Positions 34,501-46,500 of a DNA stretch of 64,000 nucleotides are shown here, one piece after another; within the stretch, counting starts at the first letter, position 1; each line of letters begins with the position of its first letter. A model generated the notes under the pieces. It was not told the origin of the DNA and did not search any database. It worked only from the letters and a program-made list of their open reading frames with translations. This DNA comes from Tachypleus tridentatus (taxonomy: Eukaryota; Arthropoda; Merostomata; Xiphosura; Limulidae), in contig NC_134833.1 of NCBI RefSeq assembly GCF_004210375.1, forward strand, positions 23,564,063-23,628,062, read 5' to 3'. The position numbers were made by a program, and so were the translations under genes.

Positions 34501-37500
34501 TAAATCTATTACGAAGATTTGGTTTGGTTTGGCTTGAATTTCGCACAAAGCTACACGAGGGTTACCTGCTCTAGCCGTCACTAATTTAGCAGTGTAAGAC
34601 TAGAGGGAAGGCAGTTAGTCATCACAACCAACCGCCAACTCTTGAGCTACTCTTTTACCAACGAATAGTGGGATTGATCGTATCATTATAACGCCCCCAC
34701 GGCTGAGAGGGCGAGAATGTATGTTGTGACGGGGATTCTAACACGCGATCTTCGGATCACGAGTAGAGAGCCTCAACCACTTGGCCATGCCGGGCATTTT
34801 TAGTAGAAATGGGCCAGCTGTGAAATATGTGCAGTACAAATTAAAATCTCAAACACGCTACAAACAGCTACAAGAAAACTTTATAAAAACTTTATAGATA
34901 TTGTTGAGTAGCAAACAAACTAAATGCAGAGTAAAAAGACACCAAAGCACTTGGGAAAGTCGGTATAGTAAAAACAAAACAATTCACAAAACCACAAGTT
35001 TCTCATTATGAGTGATTGACTAATGTCGTTGGAAAGGCATAGCTTTCTCTCTGTTCACTTTGTGCAAGCCTAAATGAATGTGAATAAATTTTGCTATTTT
35101 GTCTAAAATCCTTTTTCTTAATTTCACTTATAACCTGGATAATAATAAGTAATATCAATAACCGTTTTGCAACACTACTAACGAGTTAACAATACAGTAA
35201 TAGCTGTATTCTATGATTACGAGCACGATCTGTGAGTTGCCAAGTAAGAACTTTCCCTCATATTACGTGGTGGGGTGTACGATTGCTTATGCACTCGCAC
35301 TACATGATCAATCTGCAGCTAGGTGAAATAAACGTCGACTAAATAATTTCTCTAGATCTAAGTTCTAACTATGATCTAACCTTTGAAAGAGAAATTTTTA
35401 GTTCTATACATCTGAATCAAGAGTTCCATGTTGGACAAAACAGTTCTGTCAATAGCAGTCAGTGTCTCAGACTTGAGTCTCCTGTGCGAGGACGAATGCT
35501 GTAACTGTCGAAGTCTGACACAGCTTTGTTCGAGCGCTACGGATTGAAAACAAGAATGATAATTTGTATAATCTATCTTTGCATTGTTTTCAAACTAAAT
35601 GTGACCTCCTGACATCTAAGGTTGTACTTGAAAGAATGCGATTCTTAAAATGTCTTTCAAGAAAACAAAACAAGAGAAAAGGAGAAAAATCTTTTGTTGA
35701 TGACCTTGAAAATCTTCGTTTCAACAAAGAGAGCAATACTGCAGTAATAGAGATAAGGTTAGAAAACAACAATGCTAAATATACGAAGCAAGTATTAGCC
35801 ATTAATCCAGCCAAAGAAAAGACTGCAGCGCTGATTAGATGGAAGAGAAACTATAGGAAATATATTAGCAAATGCAGGAAATGTCAAGAGATTGCTCTAA
35901 GAAAAACTTCGAAGAGAATGATAGGCCTAGTTAGTACTCAGTCACTTTCGAGATTTAGCACGAAGTAAAGCTACGAGAAGGATAGGCCCAGAGTACACAA
36001 TTATTCTCGAACATAGTACAAACACACACACACAAGATACTATGAGAAAAGTGTAAATAAAATATTAGGAAGTGGAAATGAGAACACCGAATAAGTAAGG
36101 AAACAAAATAGGAACGAGCGAGACAACATTGTAACACTTGGTGATTTTGACGCGGGGCAGCCTCAAAGCCATTGTTTCCTTGCTTTGTGGTATTCATATT
36201 CCTATATATTTTATTTAATTTTTTTACAGTTGTGTTAATACGATTTGTCTACTAAAATAAAACTGAATAATTTGCGTGATTTTAACAAATCAAATAAAAC
36301 AACTAGAAATTAATTGTATTTCTAAATAACATATCTGAGTAACAGTAGCCCGCCAGAGGGTGTTGTTTTTAAAAAAATGGTCACGTGTTCGACCCTTGCC
36401 TATCTAAAAGACTCAACTTCTGATGTTATAAAATACCTAGGTTCAGGATAGTAATTTAGCCCAAAAATATGATACCATATATTCTGAACACCATTCGAAG
36501 GGTGCGTATTTCATCTTCAGGGAAAGCGCTCGGGTTATGGATGTCGTATTTTTCTGTTAAAAAGTTTGCACTATTTTTTTGCCTTTATAAATATTGTTAT
36601 TTATTTGCTCTTTACTGCGGAATAATAACATTGATTCCATTTATAACTATATATACTAAAAACGCATTATATGGCACAAAATATGTTAGTTTGACAGAAG
36701 GCAACAATTTTCACGGGGTTTCATTAAGGTAGAGTAAAATTCGTCAAGCCGATGTTAAACGAACTTTGCACGTAGACGAAGATTGGTTTGGTTTGAATTT
36801 CACGCAAGGACCATCTGCGCCAGCCGTCCCTAATTTAGTAGTGTAAGACTGGAGGGAAGGCATTTAATCATCACCACCCAACGCCAACTCTTGGGCTACT
36901 CTTTTACCAACGAATAGTAGGATTGACTGTCATATTATAACGCCCCCACGGTTGAAAGGACGAGCATGTGTGGGGTGACGGAGATTCGAACCGGCAACCC
37001 TCGGATTACGAGTCGAGTGCCTTAACCACCTGGTCATGCTGTTGCAACAGAGGGGTGAAAGTCTTTTTTTTTTTTTTATGGATCATCCGTCACATTCGAT
37101 TATGAATAATAGTTTTGTAATAACATCGGGTTGTATAGTTTCTTCACATTTATTTCTTCCATTATTAAGAAAACGAAAAGCAGAATGTACAAGAGGCAGT
37201 AGGATGACTTAAAAACACAACCATTAATATAATCTGTTCCTGAAGAAAAGTATGAAAATGACTTTCCACCTCTGGTCTCCGACAGTAATGGGTTCCCGAA
37301 AATTCTCTTGCCTTGCTCAATCGAAGCCCCTTCCCCCTCCCCGAATTTTAATTTGCTCAAACATCTCTAAATAATCACAAGTATCGTGCTACAGGATGTT
37401 ATTAAAATACACGTGGAATTCTGCGTCATGTTTCAGGTGAAATACACATGTCATCTTTAGTTTGGCAGTTTCTTCGGTAACGGTGCTGTGACCAATAAGG

Positions 37501-40500
37501 TCACTAGTTCAGTTCGTTGCATTAACAACCGCGAGTAGGCGGGCGTGGTCGGGAATGACGTCACCGATATTGATGGATCAAAACATATGATATCCCCGCG
37601 GCAGATCTGAGGACTTGCGCTGCTAAAATCTGGCTTCCATATCCTTGGTGCGTATTGCGGAAAGTATTTTATTATTTAGTTTTGCGTTCAACAAAAACGT
37701 ATAATTATGAAAGAGGCCTGGCATGGCCAGGTGGGTTAAGGCGTGCGACTCGTAATCTGAGGGTCGCTGGTCCGCATCCCCGTCGCGCCAAACATGCTCG
37801 TCCTTTCAGCCGTGGACCTACAGAATTACATTTACAAAAGATCTTAAAAAGTATTTTCTTCCGTTTTAATCGTTTAGTTATATTCCTATGATCTCTCAGT
37901 ATTGTTGAAATTGAGATTAAATATCTATATATCAAAAAATGTTACAAAACTACATAGGCTTTCATAGGGTGTCCTAACTTTTTCACATGACTGTATGTCT
38001 GAGTGTTTTCTTATAGCAAAGCCACATCTGCTGAGTCCCCTGAGGAGAATTGAACCCCTTATTTTAGTGTTGTAAATCCGTAGACTTACCACTGTACCAG
38101 AGAGAAACCTCTGATGGATCATTGGTAAATGACGGACTTGCAGTACTAAAATCCGCGGTTAGATTCCCATAATGGACAGAACGCAGGTAGTCCAAAGTGT
38201 AGCTTTGCATTATATCACGAAACACAAACACAGGATTTCTAACAAAGAAAAAAATTAGTGCAGAAGAGAACTCTGACAAATATAAGTAAGAATCATAGTA
38301 TTTTTTGAATGTAGATAAATTCTTCGTATACAGCCTAGTTAAGAAGCTATGAATATATGTTCGTTTAACAGTGCGGAAGAAATTAAAGTGTCACTTGTCC
38401 GATTCTTTGTTAATTTTCTTGTAAACTTTTTTGAAACAGATTTTAACAGCTCTTCAGTGACATCATCTGGTCGCATCGTGGTCAGAAGTGTAGACCCACG
38501 TGACAGGTTAGGGTTCAAACCAGACCAGAGTACGCTTTCAGCCCGTTCTTATAATGGAAACCTCAACAAAGGTCTTAAGAAATCTAGTAGGCAAATTCGC
38601 CAGTCGATAGATGGCATTATCAGCAGAATTGTAACCCTTTTAGGCGGAAATTCGAAAATTAATCCACTTCGTCCATTAGGTTCCCTTTTTCCACAAAGGC
38701 CCATCCGCCGGCCCATAATCACTCGATTAAACAATCGTGGTCCTCCGAACTTTGGAGCATATCATCAAAACATAGGAGGTTATCATATTATTCCCCAACA
38801 ACAACAGCGACCAGGGGCAATCGGTTTTACTTTTCCTACTCTACCATTCTTTCAAACGAGCACCACGTGGCATTTTCCTGGGGATAAAGAATTAGACAAA
38901 GTACTGGGACAAGTCCCTTTCAATTATCAGGAAAACGACACCAAAGACACTGATAAAATAGGAGTAGCTGTTAGTACTGAAAAATCTAGCATTATTGAAC
39001 TCACAAACTCAAAAATGTCTGATTCGATCATCACTTTGGAAACATCAGACTCGGGTGTTGGTGATATCGTTCCTGATTTTGAATCAGAATTTCTGACATC
39101 AGACTATAGTTTACTTCTTTCTACCGTGGATGTAAGCAATAAGCCCGAAGTACATCTTTCACAAGATTCAACTGTTACCACCAACATAGAAGAAACAGCC
39201 AATTCTGATCTCTTTCCTTCCTTTAGCCCAACTTCATCTGTACGTGTACCACTATTATCTAATGGTTCAACTGTTTTCACTCCTGCTCTCCCAGACACCT
39301 TGAGCAGTGACATAGCTCCTTTGTCTGGTGCTACCGTTAACAAAGACATTTCTCAATCGACTCGAACAATAGCTGTACAGCAACCAGAGATCGTGGAAGA
39401 AATTAATTTGAATATTGGTCAAATATCTTTGTTTTCGACGTCACTATTGTCGTCGTATGACGATACAAGCGCAGGCAGTGACGTTCAGTTTAAAAGTAGT
39501 CCACCAGGCGGACCTGACGAGATAACGCTGGAATCAACAAAATTTATATCTACATTTATGTATCCTGGTCATGCTTCAAGTACTTCATCTTCAAAAAGTA
39601 CCAAAATGTCGGTTTTTCTGGTGTCACACAATGAAACAATCATTACTGACCTGATATCCACTGTGGATATTTTTCGGAATGTTAGTACAAAAAGCGTAAC
39701 ACCTATTTCTGTGTTCTCAACATATGAAGTGGATGGTACATTTGAGGATCAGACTCAATCTTTGGAAAGTCATCACAACATTACGTCATCTACTGAATCA
39801 AGCATATTACTCCTCACAAATTCAACAGAACCGGAAATCATATATGGAAAGCCTTCCAAACCCGTGCTAGCACCTGAAAACAGTGAAGCCAAAGTCTCGT
39901 TTTCAGAAACTAAATTACTTACAGACGCAAAATCCATAGATTCAAACAAACATGAGCACGAAAAACCAAATTCCATGAAGACTTCTGATTCCCATCTTTC
40001 AGCTTCTATACATTCTGATCAACAAGAAACTAGTCATCTTTCCTCTAGTCAGCCACTCCGTGGTCAAACTTCTAACGATCGTTTTATTAATGTCAATCAT
40101 AATCCACAACCACTTGGATTTCCTTCTTATCCTTACCAAGGAACTGGTCCACATCAAGACAGACATCTTCCTGACGTTCCTAAGGAACCTCACCACGATG
40201 CATCATCTCTTGGTATTTTACCAAAGCATCCATTATTTCGCCCGAGACCTAATACACCAGTCATCAGGTAAGGTAATATTTTGTTTTAGTGTATTATTGT
40301 TAAATTATTATAACAGTTTGTTTGTACAACGGCCGAAGATATTTCAGAAATCAAAATAAACTACTTATAATTTTCTTGAGTCCATTACGACAGTAGTGAA
40401 ATTCAGTAGTTCATTTTGAGGTTAATGTGGTGATTTTATTAACACCATAATTCCATTAAGTGTCATTGCTCATTATAGTATGCACTAGTACGATTTGAGG

Positions 40501-43500
40501 AAGAACTCCGTTATTCTAAGGACCCATGAGTGAAGCAAAAGATAATATGACATGTCAACCATTGCTGATGAGGCCTTTTCGCCTAATACCATCAGGCCGG
40601 CTGGGATATGACAGGCCTCGTTATCAATATGTATTCATATTTATAGTTACCATTCCATTATTTTATAAACGTTTGTTATTTTCGAATCTTTGTCTGATCA
40701 CTTAATTTGATACTGTGGGCCCTAGGTATCGTAAACATATTTTAAAACTTTTTATCTTCATGTTATTAAAATATTAACTTACAGTTTGTAAGACCTGTTA
40801 ATTTTTTTTTTCTTATTCAAAGGTCTGAGCTTAAGACACTCTGGGAAAGCTATGATATAAAAATTACCACTAACTTCTGATCAAACCAATATATTTACAG
40901 AGATCAGAAAGTAACCTAGTAAATAATTAAACATATCGGTTTAACTAGGAGCATGACATTTTACCGAATATGAACTTATAATGATTATAATGCATTGATC
41001 TGTCAGTTGGGCATCTTTGCTGTTGTCGACATTTTCGACCATAATTCCAATAATATCTCACGAGGGTTTGGCCAGTTTAGGAAAATTAGTCTTAAAATCA
41101 TTTACTATGGTATTAACTATATTGATAATGGATATTATCACACGTGACGAAAATTATTTAACACTGTAATAGCAATTAATATAATCAGAGTTAAGATTCA
41201 AGTTCACCAGCAAATTCAATTAGTGCTTCACATTGTCTTAAATTTGTAGGAAAGAAGAATTGTAGATAAGATATCTTAAGAGAAGTCTAAAGCCCCTGAC
41301 TCTCATATACATGTTTAATGGCCTGGTGATGAAGAAAAACATTTCTCTTACATGATTTCACAACGCTGAACTTCACTTCAGGAGTTCGTAACACCATAGT
41401 AGGCACAGCATAGAATGGCTTATCGCTTAACAACAAACAGTGGGTTTTTTGTTTTGTTTATCACGTTTTTTGTTATAGACTGGTCACAAGGCAATAAAGA
41501 ATTAAGATACTTCAGTGTTCTGTTTTAAAATGATGTACTATATAAATAATAAAGCGCATGTAATATGGTTCTATACAAGTAATAGTAAAATAGTACACAT
41601 GTATATTATTGTACAGCCCGGCACGGCCAGGTAGTTGAGGTACTCGAATCGTAATCTGAGGATCACGAGTTCGAATTCCCCATGGCACCAAACGTGCTCG
41701 CCCTTTCACCCGTGTCGGCGTTATAATGTAATGTTCAATCCCACTATTCGTTGGTAAAAGAGTAGCTCAAGAGTTGGCGGTGGGTGGTGGTAATGACATG
41801 CTGCCGTTTGTCTAGTCTTAAGCTGCTAAATTAGGGAAGGCTAGGACGTATAGTCCTCGTGTAGCTTTGCGCGAAATTAAAAGACAAACATATATATATT
41901 ATCGTACTTAAAAAGTATAATTGTTTGCATCATGTTAAGTAAATGTTATACTTAAGCAAAGTTCTTTAGTTTATTTAGATTTAAAAAAATAAGTTCGATG
42001 AAAGTGAGGAGCAAGTTACGTGTTAAACAACAAATATTGTGAATGTGCATAACATGTTAAAAGTCAATTAACGTTTTAGAAATAGCTTGGTGCTAATAGC
42101 GGATTTTCAGTTTGTTTTTACTACTTTCGAGCAGACACGTACATAAGCTCCAGTGCTTGACATGAGTTTTGTGTTCTTAAGTTTCTGAACAGACGCTTGT
42201 AAAAATTTAATGTTTATGTTTTTCGTTCTTTAGAATCGACACGTGCATAGTTGGTGACGATTCGACCTGTGACGTTTCCCTGAACGAGCGCTGTAAGACT
42301 GTTCGTGGCGTGAGTGCTTGTTATTGTAAGGCAGGCCGCGCTAGGTCTGAGCCTCGTGGACAATGTAAACGTAAGCTATATATAGTTTTTTGTCTTTATT
42401 TGAAACTGCAAACGTTTATATTATTGTTTATTTGGTTTTTAATTTCGCGCAAAGCTACACGAGGACTATCTGCGCTAGCCATCCCCAATTTTGCAGTGTA
42501 AGACTAGAGCGAAGGCAGCTACTCATCACCACCCACCGCCAACTCTTGGGTTACTCTTTTACCAACGAATAGTGGGATTGACTGTCACACTCTAACGCCC
42601 GCACGGCTGAAATGGCAAGCATGTTTGTTGTCATGAGGATTCGAACCCGCGACCCTGAGATTACGAGTAGAGTGCCTTATCCACATGGCCATGCCAGGCC
42701 TGTCAAAGTAAATATGTAGAGAATTGCTGGGGCCCGGCATGGCCTAGCGCGTTGAGGCGTGCGCTTCGTAATCTGAGGGTCGCGGGTTCGCGCCCGAGTC
42801 GCGCCAAACATGCTCGCCCTCCCAGCCGTGGGGGCGTTATAATGTTACGGTCAATCCCACTATTCGTTAGTAAAAGAGTAGCCCAAAAAGTTGGCGGTGG
42901 GTGGTGATGACTAGCTGCCTTCCCTCTAGTCTTACACTGCTAAATTAGGGACGGCTAGCACAGATAGCCCTCGAGTAGTTTTGTGCGAAATTCCAAAACA
43001 AACAAACAAACAAACAAGAGAATTGCTAGCTTTCATACGAAAGCGGTAAATGATACATCTGGAATGAAAATCGAATCAAATTAAAAAGAACTTTGTGTTT
43101 CGGCGCCATAATATCTAGAAAGCTCTTGTAACCAAACATTTCAATATGTCGGTACATTAATGTTCATTGTAGTTTTGCTTACGTTCTTCTTCTGTCGGCA
43201 GACTTGAGTTGTTAACCGCCTGTACTGTGACTCGCATCTAATAAGATACCTTGCTTATGAATGTTTTGATATAGTTTAATATTTTTACAACGTTCACTGT
43301 TGTTGTTATATTTCACGTAGAAATATCGTAAGGAAAATGCTTTCGTAACTAAAATTTTTACGTATCGGGCGCAGCCCAGGTTCGCCAGGAGCCAGATAGT
43401 ATGTTCTGGAATATTAAATTATTGATATATAACTTACTACAGATTAGTGAAAATTATTAATTAAAATATGTGCCAGAAAGTTTGTTAATTATTATTATTA

Positions 43501-46500
43501 TTTTTTTTATACCAGCTGTCATATCCCTACAGATGGCGCTACTACTAGGCAGTTACGGTGACCGAAAGTTGACGTTTACAAGTTCTTTCCAGGACCCTAA
43601 CAGCGAGCAATATGAATGGTTAGAACACGATGTCGAACAAGGAGTAAGCAGTAACATTCTTCACTTAAGAACATAAAACATAATTATATTGATACACACT
43701 TCTGTTTATTTAAGTAAAATAAAAACACACAATGATTTTGATGAATTTTTTGAATATCGTTAACAACTTGTTCAGATTCCTATTTTTAACATAAGAAGTA
43801 ACTGTTTATGAATTACACTACATTTACATAGTAGTACTTGTAAATCATAGATAAAATTCGTGCGAAGTTAAGACTAACACTGTACTATAATATTTAATAT
43901 TATTCTATTCGTGGAGATGTTAATACTCAAAACGAATAAAGAATGGATGAAAACTGAAAAGTGTCTTCATTTGGTAGGACACCACGGAAATCTCTACTTT
44001 TAAGTTCAAGTTATAATTAGGCTTATCAGTGGCGTTTGTCAGATAGCCTAATAATTCAAAAATTGATGGACTGTTTTCAATCTGTCTAATTCTATATTAA
44101 TATTAGTATTTTATTACCTTAATAATTGTGTCCTTAAGCAGCTTAATGATGCAAAATTGATGGATTGCTTCAGCTTTCTGTGATATCTTTAACAATTTTG
44201 CGAATGTTATCTACAATGCATGACATCACAAGGCCGCAGAATGTAGAATATACGAATAGCAACGCTAAATCATAAAATATTTCGGCTGTTATGAACTTTA
44301 AAAGCTTAAAAGTCAAACAAAGATTCACACAGTTCAGAAATTTTCATTCCAAATTTTCTACAATAATCTGTTCTCTGGGGTTCCTCTGACAGAAAAGGTG
44401 TGATCAGTGTTTTAACTTTCAACATGTTAAAAGTTTTTGTAGATTATTTCTACTGAATCAGAGCTTCAAACAAGATTTAGATATAAAATATTATGTGTAT
44501 ATATAACAGAAAAAAAAATAAGGGGAAAATAACTGTGTCAGCAAAAAAACAAAACATTAAAAAATTATATCATTTGTCAAGAGTGTACAAACAAGGTACA
44601 TTTTTAAGAACAACACTTATGGAGTAAAGCTTTCAAAAGCATTGGGACGTCCCGTTTATCAGACATAATCCATTAAACGCAGACGCTAAACAAGACAAAT
44701 TACAATGAAAACTAGAGGGTCGCTCAGGAGGGCGCTTTCCAATGCCATGTAGTATTGACCATATTCGGTTCTAAAAAAAAAACAAAAACAGAAATGCACC
44801 CGTATTTTTATCGTTATCAGAGGGATGGACCACTGTTAGAGGAACAACATTATTCACATATCTGTCAGGTTTCGTCAAAATCTGATTATTTTTGACTGAG
44901 TTGTAAAGCAAAAATAATACAAAAAATCGGTCCTCATGTTAACAGATGGTGATTTTTGAATTTTCGTAAACCTTAATGTGACCTTGAACTTCGATCTTAA
45001 CATTAAAAACCTAGTTATTTTTAAGTTGGGTCATAGTACAAATGTATGCCAAATTTTGTCCAAATGCATTTAGCCATTTTCCAGAAATCTCGCTGGAAAA
45101 CACAAACACGCACACAAGGGAGAACACAACCGCCGTCCACCTTTGATGGCGGAGATAGTTAGACAAAGGTTAAAGTTTAGGTGCAAGAACCCGTAATGTC
45201 GTACCTCCCACCCCACCCCAGTACTCGCCAAATACAGCTGATTATGGGCACCGTAGATATATCTAAAATAATTGTTTTCAGTATATACATATATATATAT
45301 ATATATTTGTTTGTTTGTTGTAAGTTAAACATAAAGCTGTTCAATGAGTTATCAGTGCTCTGCCCACCACAGGTATCGAAACCCGGATTCTAGCAATGAG
45401 AATCCGCATATATCCCGCTGTGCCACACACATGCATATATACGTATACTTAAAAGGATGCTATTCATGAAGTCTGAACTAGAAATATCTGTTAATTAAAA
45501 ACAAAAATATACATTTCATTTTTAAATTTCAAAATACCAAACCCCATCTACGGATAAGTATAAAAATATGTAATAATTATTATAAATCGCTGCCTAAAAT
45601 ATTTCATAACAATTAAACACCTATCTTTTATTATATATATATATATATATGCCAAAATATAAATTAATTAAAACTATACCAGACCGAAATAGATACTTTA
45701 AAATATTAATGTTTTCAGTTATCCTCGCTTATTCGATCCACTGAGATAGCTCCACATTTCGTGAAGGTAAAAATTATGAAGTTCTCACCAGATGTGACTG
45801 GACAGATTCTCGTCAATGCCACTGTGTATCTGCGCGATCGAGATACCACCAGATCGATGTCCATCAAAGAACGGCTGCGCGAGGAGTTGATAAAATCGAT
45901 TGAAAATCGAAACCAAAACTTAGGGACCAGTCGTTTATACGTAGCAGATTCCAGTGATCCTGTACCATTTGTTGACGGTTAGTATTGTTTTAAGAAAAAG
46001 GTTTTCAAGCATATCTATATCCAATACTTTTGTATTATTACATTACTCTAAACAAACTACGTTGTACAAAGTAACACGTTGATACGTTTTACAACTGACT
46101 GGTCTGACGTCATGTTTTCACAGAGCCTTCGTGCTAATTACTAACCTTGGTAATTAGGTTTTCTGTCTTGATCGCAACCTTATGTAAGAAGTTTTATAGC
46201 CATAGGTTATGTCAAACCTTCCTCTAGGTTTATAAAAGTACTTACTTTTGTTAATTGCAAAACTTGGTTTGGGTTGTCTGTGCCGTGCCGACCATAGGTA
46301 TCTAAACCCGTTTTTTTAATCAACAGAAGCCTTCAGGGGTCTGGCATCGCTAGGTGATGATGGAGCACGACTTACATTCTACAGGTCACGGGATCGAATC
46401 TCCGTCATACCAAACATGCTCGCCCTTTCAGCCGTGGGAGCGTTATGATGTAACACTCAATTCCACTATTCATTGGTAAAATAGTAGCCCAAGAGTTGGC

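Larger units (their letters stand above)
31517..38439 (+). other. SEA/EGF gene intron 1
   Basis: 6.9 kb. Contains reverse family A SINEs at 34108, 34521 and 36783, B and C copies, a truncated A head at 37715, a degenerate triplet repeat at 32885-32996 and the 134-codon frame at 35564. A small extra exon cannot be excluded. Confidence 0.65.
42371..43515 (+). other. SEA/EGF gene intron 3
   Basis: Half of the intron is an inverted pair of family A SINEs (42428-42701 reverse, 42729-43016 forward). The remainder is unremarkable. Confidence 0.8.
43644..45718 (+). other. SEA/EGF gene intron 4
   Basis: Contains an old interspersed repeat (about 44700-45165), a reverse C SINE (45308-45425) and two TA-dinucleotide tracts (45288-45306, 45631-45650). 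Confidence 0.75.

Noticed and set aside
38349-38439. ATG and 30 codons upstream of the mucin exon as a true N-terminus
   Set aside because: The segment is a T-rich tract ending in AACAG, an ideal acceptor, and lacks a clean signal peptide. Exon 1 at 31420 supplies a far better one in matching phase.
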